Assembly: GCF_000022905.1 (NCBI RefSeq)
Contig: NC_012590.1
Coordinates: forward strand, 1,240,001-1,304,000
Source: Corynebacterium aurimucosum ATCC 700975
GTDB taxonomy: Bacteria; Actinomycetota; Actinomycetes; Mycobacteriales; Mycobacteriaceae
DNA length: 64,000 bases
Reading direction: 5' to 3'
The translations under genes and the position numbers were made by a program. Below are positions 7,872 to 18,186 of the stretch, piece by piece; within the stretch, counting starts at the first letter, position 1, and each line of letters starts with the position of its first letter. The notes below the pieces were generated by a model that was not told the origin of the DNA, did not search any database, and was given only the letters and a program-made list of their open reading frames with translations.

Positions 7872-9140
7872 TTAGCTGGCTGGGGCTGTAGCGAGCTCGG
7901 TTTGTGGCTTGTCTGTTGGAATGCCCTGAACCTTGAGGCAGATGGCGTAGAGAATCCAGCTGAGAAGCGCCAGCCACACGAAGTCATCGACCAAGAACTT
8001 CTGATACAGCGGCATCACGTGGACATCGATGCTGTCACCAAACCACCACTTCGGCGGAACGGTGAGCAGCATGCCCGCCCAGGCAGCCAGCACAGCCAGC
8101 AAGCTGCCGGCGACCCAGGTGGAATTGCGCCAGGACCAGGCGCGGTAGACCAGAACGGGGACGATGAGGGACAGCCATACCCAGTGGTGCGACCACGAAA
8201 CGGGGGAGATGAGCAGCATGGTGGTGGCGGTGGTGAGGTGGGCGTCGACAAGCAAGCCGCGCCGCATCTGCACCAAGATGAGGGCTGAGCCAAGACCGAT
8301 GACGGTGAGCGCTGCGACCAGCCACAGCATGTTGATGAGCGTGCCGTGGTTGTCCATGGCCTCTTGGGAGGTGAAGAGTCGCTGGATGACACCCTTGAGC
8401 GAGGAATTGGACTGATAGTCCGTGGCCACACCGAAGTCTGCGCCCTTGCCCATATCGAGAAGCTTCGAGGTGAAGAATTCGACAAAGGCCTCCCAGCGGT
8501 AAACCGCGGCCAACAGGGTAGCCAGGACGGCGGAGGCGAAGGCTGTGAGGATTGGCTTCCATTCGCGGCGCAGCAGGAAGTAGAGCAGCATGGCCAAGGG
8601 GGTGATCTTGATGGCTGCCGCGAGTCCTATCAGCCAGCCTTGCGGAAGCTTGCGCTTGCGCGGGATCAGATCGAAGATGACCAGCGCCATGATGACGATG
8701 TTGATCTGTGCAAAACCGTTGTTGAGGCGGATGGGTTCAAAGAACATGGCCGCGGCCCACGCGATCGCCACGGTGGGCCACAGGTGCGGCACCTTGAGGG
8801 CGCGGAAGATCGCGTAGAGACAGGCAAAGACCAGGCCGTCTGAGAGGACGATCATGATATCGCCGGCGAGCGAATCGCTCATCCAGTCAAAGGCAGTCAG
8901 CGGCACCATAACCAGCGCCCCGAAGGGTGGGTAGATAAAGGGGAGCGCCAAATCCCCGGCGTACATGGGCTCCGAATAGACTGAGCGGCCCTCCATGAAG
9001 GCGCGGACGCCCTCACGGTAAATGATCATGTCGACCGGAAAGTCCGTATGGAGGACGTGGCGGATGACGCCCACCAGGCCAACGATGAGCCCGGCGGCGG
9101 TCAGGAGTGTGCGCCTTGCGGCGTTAGTGGCGAAATTCAT
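7872..9140 (-). CDS. GT87-family (DUF2029) polyprenyl-phosphate-mannose-type glycosyltransferase
   Basis: A 422-residue integral membrane protein with about ten helices. It matches the DUF2029/GT87 pattern: an early extracytoplasmic loop with an acidic residue (DFPVDMIIYREGVRAFMEG, then FIYPPFGALV), FAQINIVIMALV, and the ISPVSWSHHWVW motif near helix 8. Actinobacterial members transfer mannose from polyprenyl-phosphate-mannose onto phosphatidylinositol mannosides or lipomannan in the cell envelope. Which acceptor this one uses cannot be told. It lies 11 bases downstream of ilvD on the same strand and may be co-transcribed with it. Confidence 0.85.
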   Translation of the reverse strand: MNFATNAARRTLLTAAGLIVGLVGVIRHVLHTDFPVDMIIYREGVRAFMEGRSVYSEPMYAGDLALPFIYPPFGALVMVPLTAFDWMSDSLAGDIMIVLSDGLVFACLYAIFRALKVPHLWPTVAIAWAAAMFFEPIRLNNGFAQINIVIMALVIFDLIPRKRKLPQGWLIGLAAAIKITPLAMLLYFLLRREWKPILTAFASAVLATLLAAVYRWEAFVEFFTSKLLDMGKGADFGVATDYQSNSSLKGVIQRLFTSQEAMDNHGTLINMLWLVAALTVIGLGSALILVQMRRGLLVDAHLTTATTMLLISPVSWSHHWVWLSLIVPVLVYRAWSWRNSTWVAGSLLAVLAAWAGMLLTVPPKWWFGDSIDVHVMPLYQKFLVDDFVWLALLSWILYAICLKVQGIPTDKPQTELATAPAS

Positions 9141-9151
9141 CGCCCCATACT

Positions 9152-11005
9152 CTAATTGACGTAGCCATCCACCACGCGCACCGCACCACGGTCAGCGGAC
9201 GTGGCCATGTTGGCATAGGCGCGCAGTGCCTTGGTGACCGGGCGGTTGCGCTCCTTTGGGGTCCAGGGCTTCTCGCGCTGCTCCTCGGTGGCGCGGCGGC
9301 GCTCCAAGACTTCTTCGTCAACGTCGAGGGTGAGCTGGCGCTCGCGGATGTTGATGGTGATGGGGTCACCGTTCTCCACGAGACCGATAAGCCCGCCGTG
9401 AGCAGCCTCGGGGGAGATGTGGCCAATCGAGAGGCCAGAGGTGCCACCGGAGAAGCGGCCGTCGGTAATCAAGGCGCAGGCCTTGCCCAAGCCGGAGCCC
9501 TTGAGGAAGGAGGTCGGGTGCAGCATCTCCTGCATACCGGGGCCACCAGCGGGGCCCTCGTAGCGGATGACGATGACATCGCCAGGCTGGACTTCCTTCT
9601 TCAGGATGATGGACACGGCCTCTTCCTGGGATTCCACCACGCGGGCCGGGCCGGTAAAGGTCCATAGCTCTTCCTCCACGCCGGCGGCCTTGACAATGGC
9701 TCCGTTGGGGGCGAGGTTACCGCGCAGGACAACCAGGCCGCCGTCAGAGGAAAAGGCGCGCTCGGCGTCGTGGATGCAGCCATTGGCAGCATCAGTATCC
9801 AGCTCATCCCAGCGGTTGGACTGGCTGAAGGGCTCGGTGGTGCGCACACCGCCGGGTGCGGCGTGGAAAAGCTCGAGAGCGGCTTCCGTGGCCTTGCCGC
9901 CGCGGATATCCCAATCATCGAGCCACTCCTCGGCGTTGTCGTAGAGCGCGGTGTGGACCTTGAGGTTCAAGTGGCCGGCGCGGCGCAGCTCACCCAAGAT
10001 GGCGGGGATACCGCCGGCGCGGTGCACATCCTCGATGTGGTAGGTGCCGTTGGGCGCCACCTTGGACAGGCAGGGCACGCGGTAGGAGATCTCGTTGATG
10101 TCCTCGAGGGTGAAGTCCACCTCGCCCTCCTGCGCGGCGGCCAGCGTGTGGAGGATGGTGTTGGTGGAACCGCCCATGGCCATGTCCAGTGCCATGGCGT
10201 TGCTGAAGGCTTCCTTGGTGGCGATAGAGCGGGGGAGAACGGCGTCGTCTTCTTCGCCGTAGTAGCGTCGGCACAGGTCCACGATGGTGCGGCCAGCCTG
10301 CTCGAAGAGATCGCGGCGGGCGCTGTGGGTAGCCAGCGTGGTGCCGTTTCCCGGCAGGGCGAGGCCGAGCGCCTCAGTGAGGCAGTTCATGGAATTGGCG
10401 GTGAACATGCCGGAGCAGGAACCACAGGTGGGGCAGGCGGATTCCTCCACCCGGGTCAAGCCCTCGTCGGAGACGGCATCGCTTGCCGACGCCGTGATGG
10501 CCGTAATCAGATCCGTCGGTGCGTGTGCCACGCCGTCAACGACAACGGCCTTGCCGGCTTCCATCGGGCCACCAGACACAAAGATGGTGGGGATGTTAAG
10601 GCGCAGCGCGGCATTCAGCATGCCCGGGGTGATCTTGTCGCAGTTGGAGATGCACACCAGCGCGTCGGCAGTGTGGGCATTGACCATGTACTCGATGGAA
10701 TCGGAGATGATCTCTCGCGAGGGCAGGGAGTAAAGCATGCCGCTGTGGCCCATGGCGATGCCATCGTCAACAGCAATGGTGTTGAATTCCTTCGGTACGC
10801 CGCCGGCTTCGCGGACGGCATCGGCCACGATGTCGCCGACGTTTTTGAGGTGAACGTGGCCGGGAACGAACTGGGTAAAGGAATTGGCGATGGCAACGAT
10901 CGGCTTGCCAAAGTCACTCTCCTTGGAGCCTGTAGCGCGCCACAGTGCGCGCGCACCGGACGCCTGGCGGCCAACGGTGGTGACTTTAGAGCGGAGAGGG
11001 TACAT
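9152..11005 (-). CDS. ilvD: Dihydroxy-acid dehydratase
   Basis: 617 residues, full length. It dehydrates dihydroxy-isovalerate and dihydroxy-methylvalerate to the 2-keto acids in valine and isoleucine synthesis. Iron-sulphur ligand regions are visible at [13 protein letters not shown] and [18 protein letters not shown], and the C-terminal signature at [16 protein letters not shown]. The start ATG lies 2 bases after the stop of the PH-domain gene, so the two form one minus-strand unit that diverges from the ilvBNC leader region. This gene order (ilvD, PH-domain protein, ilvB) is conserved in corynebacteria. Confidence 0.98.
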   Translation of the reverse strand: MYPLRSKVTTVGRQASGARALWRATGSKESDFGKPIVAIANSFTQFVPGHVHLKNVGDIVADAVREAGGVPKEFNTIAVDDGIAMGHSGMLYSLPSREIISDSIEYMVNAHTADALVCISNCDKITPGMLNAALRLNIPTIFVSGGPMEAGKAVVVDGVAHAPTDLITAITASASDAVSDEGLTRVEESACPTCGSCSGMFTANSMNCLTEALGLALPGNGTTLATHSARRDLFEQAGRTIVDLCRRYYGEEDDAVLPRSIATKEAFSNAMALDMAMGGSTNTILHTLAAAQEGEVDFTLEDINEISYRVPCLSKVAPNGTYHIEDVHRAGGIPAILGELRRAGHLNLKVHTALYDNAEEWLDDWDIRGGKATEAALELFHAAPGGVRTTEPFSQSNRWDELDTDAANGCIHDAERAFSSDGGLVVLRGNLAPNGAIVKAAGVEEELWTFTGPARVVESQEEAVSIILKKEVQPGDVIVIRYEGPAGGPGMQEMLHPTSFLKGSGLGKACALITDGRFSGGTSGLSIGHISPEAAHGGLIGLVENGDPITINIRERQLTLDVDEEVLERRRATEEQREKPWTPKERNRPVTKALRAYANMATSADRGAVRVVDGYVN

Positions 11006-11007
11006 GG

Positions 11008-11541
11008 TTAATCCTTCAGTTCGGGGTGTTTCTCGAGGTACTCGGCGTATTCCTCCTTGGTGAGGAGGATCTGTTGGCCATCGCGGTGGACGATGACCAC
11101 CTTGTCATCGGCGGCGTCACGGCCAGCGCTCAGGGCGTCGGGGATGCGCCCATTGGAAGCGGCAGCGAGGCGGGGGAGGGAGTTGAAAGTCACTCCCGGC
11201 AGGTTGAAGTTATCGCCCTTCGTCGTGCGGGCATAGGCTTTCGAGCGCTGGAAACCGATTCCTTGGAAGTCTTTCCACTCGATGTGCTTGGGGCCGCGGA
11301 AGCCATAGGTGATGTGGATGCCCGTGCTGTCCACGGTGGTGCGGGCCCGCAGGACCCACCAGATGGCCAGCACGGGGAAGATGAGAATCCAGAAGAGGTA
11401 CTTCGGGGCCCAGCCAATGCTGAGGAAAGCGATGGCGGCGAGGATGCCGATGCCGAGGAGGTGTTCGCGAGTGGGCTTGAACGTTTCGGCCGTGGGGTGT
11501 TCGGCGCGAGAAGATGCGTTCTGCGGGTGTGAGGACGTCAT
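11008..11541 (-). CDS. PH-domain-containing membrane protein
   Basis: 177 residues: a polar head, two adjacent transmembrane helices ([17 protein letters not shown] and [17 protein letters not shown]), then a short bacterial PH-like domain containing [26 protein letters not shown], and a charged tail. This architecture matches the low-molecular-weight PH-domain proteins found beside ilvD in corynebacteria. The function is not known; PH-like domains usually bind lipids or proteins. It is translated just ahead of ilvD with a 2-base gap, suggesting coupling. Confidence 0.8.
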   Translation of the reverse strand: MTSSHPQNASSRAEHPTAETFKPTREHLLGIGILAAIAFLSIGWAPKYLFWILIFPVLAIWWVLRARTTVDSTGIHITYGFRGPKHIEWKDFQGIGFQRSKAYARTTKGDNFNLPGVTFNSLPRLAAASNGRIPDALSAGRDAADDKVVIVHRDGQQILLTKEEYAEYLEKHPELKD

Positions 11542-11676
11542 AGTGGGTCATCGTAATTGACAATATGGCGCGGTGGCGAACCGCCCCACCTGTGGAATCT
11601 CGCTAAATGAGAAATAGATCCCAAAAATGGGGGTAAAGGCCTGCGGTGGCGTTTCTATCAGTGTACAGTTTATCCC

Positions 11677-11730
11677 ATGATCATTATTCGACTTCACCTC
11701 GTAGTAGTACCCGGGCGGCGCGAGCCGTAG
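11677..11730 (+). CDS. ilvBNC leader peptide
   Basis: A 17-codon frame reading MIIIRLHLVVVPGRREP, ending at TAG 11728. It contains three consecutive Ile, two Leu and three consecutive Val codons, exactly the control codons expected for a branched-chain amino-acid attenuator. It resembles the known C. glutamicum ilvB leader peptide in composition. A terminator hairpin follows ~30 bases downstream, ahead of ilvB. Ribosome stalling at the Ile or Val codons when charged tRNA is scarce should favour the antiterminated structure. Confidence 0.88.
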   Translation: MIIIRLHLVVVPGRREP

Positions 11731-11760
11731 CGAGTCCGCTAGTGACGTCGACCAGCATGC

Positions 11761-11800
11761 GCCCCCGTTACCTTCACACCCAGGAAGGAAAGACGGGGGC
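11761..11800 (+). terminator. Attenuator hairpin ahead of ilvB
   Basis: GCCCCCGT (11761-11768) pairs with ACGGGGGC (11793-11800), with a second inner stem CCTTC/GAAGG in the loop, followed by a T-containing stretch (GTTATTCGTT). It lies between the leader peptide stop and ilvB, as an attenuator terminator should. The competing antiterminator would have to pair upstream sequence in 11711-11760 with the first arm; I did not resolve it fully. Confidence 0.75.
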
Positions 11801-11856
11801 GTTATTCGTTGGATGATCTCTCCGATATCCACCCCCACTAAAGGAGCACACCAACC

Positions 11857-13677
11857 GTGACAGCTTCCACACCGCCACAGCGGGCGCCCGAGCGCATCAC
11901 GGGCGCACACGCCATTGTCCGTACCCTCGAAGATTTGGGCACCGAGCTGGTCTTCGGCATTCCGGGCGGCGCCGTGCTTCCGCTGTACGACGCCCTGTTT
12001 GAATCCACGAAGCTGCGCCACGTGCTCACCCGCCACGAGCAGGGAGCTGGCCATGCAGCAGAAGGCTATGCGCAGGCATCCGGAAAGGTCGGCGTCATGA
12101 TTGCCACCTCCGGCCCGGGTGCCACCAACCTTGTGACCCCGCTGGCGGATGCCAACCTAGACTCCGTGCCCGTCGTGGCTATTACCGGACAGGTCGGCAG
12201 TTCATTGCTGGGCACCGACGCCTTCCAGGAGGCTGATATCCGCGGCGTGACGATGCCGATTACGAAGCACAACTTCATCGTCACCAAGGCCGAGGATATC
12301 CCCAGTGCGATTGCAGCAGCTTTCCATTTGGCCTCCAGTGGCCGTCCAGGACCGGTCCTCGTGGATATTCCGAAGGACGTGCAGAACGCGCTGATGGAGT
12401 ACTCGGGTCCGGTCATGCCGGATTTGCCTGGCTACAAGCCCACTACGACCCCGCACCCGCGCCAGATTACCCAAGCTGTCCAGCGTATTGCTCGCGCCGA
12501 GCGCCCTGTGCTCTATGTTGGCGGCGGTGTCATCAAGGCCGAGGCTTCCCGCGAGCTGCGCGAATTCGCTGAGCTGACCGGAATCCCGGTGGTGACCACG
12601 CTTATGGCTCTCGGTGCCTTCCCGGATAAGCATCCGCAGCACATGGGTATGCCCGGTATGCACGGCACGGTGCCGGCGGTGGCGGCGCTGCAGCGCGCGG
12701 ACCTCATTATTGCGGTGGGCGCACGCTTCGATGATCGTGTGACTGGTGATACCGATACTTTCGCTCCCCATGCCGAGGTTATCCACGCCGACATCGATCC
12801 GGCGGAGATTGGCAAGATCCGTGAGGTAGCGGTTCCCATCGTGGGTGATGCCCGCGAGGTGCTTCTGCGCCTGACCAAGGCTTATGCCAATGACGCGGAG
12901 CTGGATGCCCCGCGCATTGGGCCGTGGATGGAGTACTTGGGGGATCTGCAGAGCCGCTTCCCGCGCGGTTTCGAGCCGACAGCAGACGGTCTGCTCAACC
13001 CGCAAGAGGTCATTCAGCAGCTCAGCGCAATTGTGGGCCCGGAGGCCATTTACTGCGCGGGCGTGGGCCAGCACCAGATGTGGTCGGCGCAGTTCCTTGA
13101 CTTCGAGCAGCCGCGCAGCTGGATCAACTCCGGTGGCGCCGGCACGATGGGCTACGCGGTGCCCGCAGCGCTCGGAGCAAAGGCTGCCTGCCCGGAGCGA
13201 GAGGTCTGGGCAATCGACGGAGATGGCTGTTTCCAGATGACCAACCAGGAGCTCACCACCGCCGCGGTGGAAGGGTTCCCCGTCAAAGTCGCTGTCATTA
13301 ATAACGGCAACCTGGGCATGGTGCGCCAGTGGCAGACGCTGTTCTATGAGAACAAGTACTCCCATACCAAGCTGCGTGAGCACGATGAGTACGTCCCGGA
13401 CTTCGTCAAGCTCAGCGAGGCCCTGGGCTGCGAATCCATTCGCGTCACCACGGCAGAGGAGATTGGCCCGGCGATTGAACGTGCGCGCTCAATCAATGAC
13501 AGGCCTGTGGTCATTGACTTCATCGTGGGCCAGGACGCCCAGGTGTGGCCGATGATTGGCGGCGGTGCCTCCAATGAGGAAATCCAGTACGCCCTGGGTC
13601 TGCGCCCGCTGTTTGATGAAAATGAGTCCGCGGCCGAGGAACCGGCCGATATCCACGAATCCCTCGAGGAGGCCTAA
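11857..13677 (+). CDS. ilvB: Acetohydroxyacid synthase, large catalytic subunit
   Basis: 606 residues from GTG 11857, preceded by AAAGGAG. It condenses pyruvate with pyruvate or 2-ketobutyrate in the first common step of valine, leucine and isoleucine synthesis. ThDP-enzyme features: [13 protein letters not shown] with the catalytic Glu in the N-terminal Pyr domain, and [17 protein letters not shown] followed by VINNGNLGM (the GDG...NN ThDP-binding motif) in the C-terminal domain. The regulatory subunit gene follows after 5 bases. The operon is headed by a leader-peptide attenuator. Confidence 0.98.
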   Translation: MTASTPPQRAPERITGAHAIVRTLEDLGTELVFGIPGGAVLPLYDALFESTKLRHVLTRHEQGAGHAAEGYAQASGKVGVMIATSGPGATNLVTPLADANLDSVPVVAITGQVGSSLLGTDAFQEADIRGVTMPITKHNFIVTKAEDIPSAIAAAFHLASSGRPGPVLVDIPKDVQNALMEYSGPVMPDLPGYKPTTTPHPRQITQAVQRIARAERPVLYVGGGVIKAEASRELREFAELTGIPVVTTLMALGAFPDKHPQHMGMPGMHGTVPAVAALQRADLIIAVGARFDDRVTGDTDTFAPHAEVIHADIDPAEIGKIREVAVPIVGDAREVLLRLTKAYANDAELDAPRIGPWMEYLGDLQSRFPRGFEPTADGLLNPQEVIQQLSAIVGPEAIYCAGVGQHQMWSAQFLDFEQPRSWINSGGAGTMGYAVPAALGAKAACPEREVWAIDGDGCFQMTNQELTTAAVEGFPVKVAVINNGNLGMVRQWQTLFYENKYSHTKLREHDEYVPDFVKLSEALGCESIRVTTAEEIGPAIERARSINDRPVVIDFIVGQDAQVWPMIGGGASNEEIQYALGLRPLFDENESAAEEPADIHESLEEA

Positions 13678-13682
13678 GAGCA

Positions 13683-14198
13683 ATGGCTAAAGACGACATC
13701 ACTCGCCACATCCTGTCTGTGCGCGTCCAAGATATTGAGGGCATCATTTCCCGCGTGACCGGTATGTTCACCCGCCGCGGTTATAACCTCATCTCGCTCG
13801 TTTCCGCCCGTACCGAAACCGAGGGGATCAACCGCTTAACCATCGTTGTGGACGCCTCCGAGGTTGTTATCGAACAGGTGACGAAGCAGCTCAACAAGAT
13901 CGTTCCGGTGCTTAAGGTGGTGGAGCTGGAGGAAGAAAACACCATTGCTCGCGCCATCATGCTGGTCAAGGTGGCTGCGGATAACTCGAACCGCCCCCAG
14001 GTGGTGGACGCGGTGAACATCTTCCGCGCTCGCATCGTGGATGTATCGCCGGAGTCCGTGGTGGTGGAGGCCACCGGAACGCCCGGCAAGCTGCAGGCGC
14101 TTCTCGACGTCCTTGAGCCCTTCGGCATCCGCGAACTGGTGCAGTCCGGAAATGTCGCGCTGGGTCGTGGCCCAAAGGCGATGGCACCAAGCAAATAA
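13683..14198 (+). CDS. ilvN: Acetohydroxyacid synthase, regulatory subunit
   Basis: 171 residues. The N-terminal ACT domain begins HILSVRVQDIEGIISRVTGM, and a C-terminal domain follows. It activates the large subunit and confers feedback inhibition by branched-chain amino acids. Residues Gly20-Ile21-Ile22, in the segment known from C. glutamicum IlvN to be needed for valine inhibition, are intact, so the enzyme should be feedback-sensitive. It is translated 5 bases after ilvB. A 111-base gap separates it from ilvC, which often has an extra promoter of its own in corynebacteria. Confidence 0.97.
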   Translation: MAKDDITRHILSVRVQDIEGIISRVTGMFTRRGYNLISLVSARTETEGINRLTIVVDASEVVIEQVTKQLNKIVPVLKVVELEEENTIARAIMLVKVAADNSNRPQVVDAVNIFRARIVDVSPESVVVEATGTPGKLQALLDVLEPFGIRELVQSGNVALGRGPKAMAPSK

Positions 14199-15323
<1,125 letters not shown>

Positions 15324-15337
15324 ACTGCGCTACGCCT

Positions 15338-15376
15338 AAAGGATCCCGTTGGCCATTGGTCAGCGGGATTCTTTAG
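15338..15376 (+). terminator. Rho-independent terminator of ilvBNC
   Basis: AAAGGATCCCG pairs with CGGGATTCTTT (one G-T pair) around a short loop, starting 14 bases after the ilvC stop and followed by TAGTTTT. Confidence 0.8.
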
Positions 15377-15435
15377 TTTTGTGATGTTCGCGCATAAACG
15401 GGCACGTTCCCACATTTGGCGGTAGGCTCGAAGCC

Positions 15436-17229
15436 ATGGGTTTCTCTACGCCAAGCTATGACCTTAATGACCTCTTCGCACGCATCGATCGCGGTGATAT
15501 TCAGCTTCCAGACTTTCAGCGCTCCTATGCCTGGGATGAGGACCGCATCAGATCGCTGATCGTCACTGTGCTGCGCGGCTACCCACTCGGCGCGTTCATG
15601 GCCTTGGATACCCGCAACGAGGCCATGCGCTTTCGGCCGCGGCCGCTCGCGGGTGCGCCCAACACCGGGGTAAACCCGGGCTTGCTGTTGCTCGATGGCC
15701 AGCAGAGGCTGACCACTCTGTACCACTGCTTCCGTGGTGAGGGTTTTGTTGATACCACAGACTTCCGCTCCAAGAAGGTCTCCCGCAAGTACTTTGTGGA
15801 CCTGCACAAAGCCACTTCTGAAGACATCATGCCGGATGAAGCAGTCTTCGCCATCAATCAGCACGGCGAGCTGCGCTCTCACTTCGCGCCGGACCTCGAC
15901 GATTCTCTGAACAGCCGCGAGGCCGCGGTTCAAGCATGCTGCATTCCCGTCTCCGCGCTGCTGAGCGAGGAGGGCACCAGCATGCTCTTCGAGCTCGCCG
16001 CTGCCAACGATGGCGCCAACCGCGATGTCGTCGCCGCTTTCAATAACCGCATCCTGCGCCCGCTGTCCGGCTACACTGTGCCGATGATTCGCCTTTCCCG
16101 CGAGACGGCCAGCGCTGGTATCGGCTCCATCTTTGCCCAGGTGAACTCGGCCGGATTACAGATGGATGTCTTCGACCTCCTCACGGCAGTCTTTGCCTCC
16201 GAGGACCCGGACTTCCACTTGGCGGAGGACTGGGCAGGCGTCGAGAAGCAGCTACGTGCCTTCCCAGCGCTCGACGGCATTGGCCGAAATGAATTCCTCT
16301 CGGCAGTATCGCTGTTGGTGTCGGGGGAGAAGGGCAATGCCGGCGGCCAGCGCGAAGACATCCTGCAGCTCTCGCTCGCCGAATACCGCAAGGCTTCGCA
16401 GACCCTGGTGATTACTTTCCGCGAAGTCGCAGAGTTCCTGGCTGAGCGTTGCATACTATCCCTTGAGCAGGTTCCTTATTCCGAGCAGATCATTCCGCTG
16501 GCGGTTATTCTGGCGCGTCTGGCTGAGAAGAAGGGCGTGCTGTCGAGTCAGGATGCCTGGGACCGACTTAATCAGTGGTTCTGGAGCGGCGTCTTTGGTG
16601 AGCTTTACGGCTCCTCCGCCGTGAAGCTACGCGCAGCGCGCGATGTTGACGAGGTCACCGCATGGGTCGCTGGCGACACCGAGGATGTTCCGAAGACCGT
16701 CCGTGATGCCTCCTTCCGCGAGTCCCGCCTGTTTTCGGTAGGGGAGCACGACGGGGTGTGGCATGGTCTGTATGCCCTGCTCATGGCTCGTGGCGCGAAG
16801 GACTGGCGTACGGGCCGTCCGTTTAACCGCCATAGCTTTGAGGAGCTGCAGCCGGGCTTCTTCCCCGTCTTCCCGCTTCGCTGGTGCGAGCGCCACGGCG
16901 TCAGCGGCGTCCTGGCAAACTCCGTGCTGAACCGCACTCCGATGGGCAAGCGCACCGAGGTTGTCATCGATGGGCATTCGCCCGAGCGCTACCTTCCGCG
17001 TGTGCAGTCGAAATCGATCATGGAGGATGCTGAGTTTGATAGCGTGCTGGCCTCCCACGAACTGGAGCCGGAGCTGTTGACGGCGAAGACTGTGCACCAG
17101 TTCTTTGCTGACCGCCGCGAGCGCTTTGTCGGCATCGTTGAATACGCGCTCAACAAACAGGTAGTGCGTGACGTGGACGAGGCGAACCTCTCTGGTGGCG
17201 AGGAGGGGCCGCAGGCCTTTGCTCGTTAA
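15436..17229 (+). CDS. Stand-alone DUF262 (GmrS-type, ParB-like) protein
   Basis: 597 residues. The N-terminal DUF262 fold is shown by QLPDFQRSYAWDEDRIRSLI and LLLDGQQRLTTLYHCF; DGQQR is the nucleotide-binding/hydrolysis motif of the GmrS and DndB-like ParB superfamily. The C-terminal half is helical with no HNH (DUF1524) nuclease motif that I can find, so it is not a classic GmrSD fusion. Related proteins act in type IV restriction and phage defence, but many solitary ones are unassigned. It sits alone between ilvC and serA, and its 3' end overlaps the next lipoprotein gene, which suggests co-expression. Confidence 0.8.
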   Translation: MGFSTPSYDLNDLFARIDRGDIQLPDFQRSYAWDEDRIRSLIVTVLRGYPLGAFMALDTRNEAMRFRPRPLAGAPNTGVNPGLLLLDGQQRLTTLYHCFRGEGFVDTTDFRSKKVSRKYFVDLHKATSEDIMPDEAVFAINQHGELRSHFAPDLDDSLNSREAAVQACCIPVSALLSEEGTSMLFELAAANDGANRDVVAAFNNRILRPLSGYTVPMIRLSRETASAGIGSIFAQVNSAGLQMDVFDLLTAVFASEDPDFHLAEDWAGVEKQLRAFPALDGIGRNEFLSAVSLLVSGEKGNAGGQREDILQLSLAEYRKASQTLVITFREVAEFLAERCILSLEQVPYSEQIIPLAVILARLAEKKGVLSSQDAWDRLNQWFWSGVFGELYGSSAVKLRAARDVDEVTAWVAGDTEDVPKTVRDASFRESRLFSVGEHDGVWHGLYALLMARGAKDWRTGRPFNRHSFEELQPGFFPVFPLRWCERHGVSGVLANSVLNRTPMGKRTEVVIDGHSPERYLPRVQSKSIMEDAEFDSVLASHELEPELLTAKTVHQFFADRRERFVGIVEYALNKQVVRDVDEANLSGGEEGPQAFAR

Positions 17230-18142
17230 GGTTCCATCTCCACGTGGGCTAAAGGTCGTGTCCACGGTGCTGCTGCTGGGCATGACCGCGCTGGGGGTTG
17301 TGGGGTGCTCATCGCTGGGACGCGGTGAGCCCGTCTTAACGCAAGACATCACCGCCCTCCCTGAGTCAGAAATTGACCTGGCCCGGGCGAGCGAGGAAAA
17401 CCGCCTGCGGCTCATTGATCCGCAATTCGCCAATGAAGTCACCGTTGTTGGGGACCGCTGGGGAATAGACTCGGCACGCTTATTCTTCAAGGAGAGCAAT
17501 ACGCTGATCCTCGCCGAGGAGACAGATGCTGCGGCCTTGCGGGCGGCGACGTTGAGCGTGTCGCAGCGCGTTCCCATGGTGACCTACGATGCCTCGATCC
17601 GCCCACAAATTTCACAACTGCTCAATGACCTTGATGTGGACCAAATTCTGGTTATCGGCAACGTCCCGTGGGCTAGGCAGAACGGGCAACGCGAGGTCAT
17701 CCACGACCCAGGAAACACCAAGGCGTTGGGGGAGTACACGGCTTTTCGTTTTGATTCCAAAGTGGTGATGAACCGTGAGCGCATGGTTGATAACATCGCG
17801 CGCTTGGATTCCTCCACGAAAACGGAGCTCAAGGCCGCGTGGGAGCCGCTGCCGCAGCACCTCACTAAGGAAAAGATGCCGGCGATTCCCGCGCAAGCGC
17901 GCCGTGATGCGCAAATGGCACCGGTTATCGTGGCGACGAAAGATAGTCCCTTGGCCAATGTGGTGAATGCCACCGCATATGGCGGTACGGTGTTCGTGAT
18001 GGAGGACCCGGATCCGACGGCGACGAAGGCTGGCGCGGCGATTACAGCGGGGCTATCAGACGGGCCGATCGTGGCCCTTGGGCCGGAATTCGGTTCGGTG
18101 ACAGAATTCACGCATAAAATCACTCAGGGCTGGAAAGAATAA
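17219..18142 (+). CDS. Secreted lipoprotein, possibly CWB2-like fold
   Basis: From the chosen TTG at 17219 the protein is 307 residues. It has a short basic head, a hydrophobic signal segment (VVSTVLLLGMTALGVVGC) and a lipobox Cys, so it is probably anchored to the outer face of the membrane. A longer GTG start at 17168 is possible but would add an unlikely Arg-rich extension. The mature part has a pattern like cell-wall-binding repeat 2 proteins: an alpha/beta unit with TLILAEETDAAALRAATLSV, then LLNDLDVDQILVIGN. That resemblance is by eye only. It overlaps the DUF262 gene by 11 bases. The function is unknown. Confidence 0.65.
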   Translation: MLVKVPSPRGLKVVSTVLLLGMTALGVVGCSSLGRGEPVLTQDITALPESEIDLARASEENRLRLIDPQFANEVTVVGDRWGIDSARLFFKESNTLILAEETDAAALRAATLSVSQRVPMVTYDASIRPQISQLLNDLDVDQILVIGNVPWARQNGQREVIHDPGNTKALGEYTAFRFDSKVVMNRERMVDNIARLDSSTKTELKAAWEPLPQHLTKEKMPAIPAQARRDAQMAPVIVATKDSPLANVVNATAYGGTVFVMEDPDPTATKAGAAITAGLSDGPIVALGPEFGSVTEFTHKITQGWKE

Positions 18143-18186
18143 ACTACACTTCTCGGCATCTCCAATTCTGACTAGTAAAGGAAGTT

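Noticed and set aside
9770..11011. 413-codon open frame antisense to ilvD
   Set aside because: Mirror frame of a high-GC gene, rich in Gly/Ala/Val/Arg without domain patterns; ilvD on the other strand is certain.
12202..13383. 393-codon open frame antisense to ilvB
   Set aside because: His/Arg/Gly-rich shadow of ilvB third positions.
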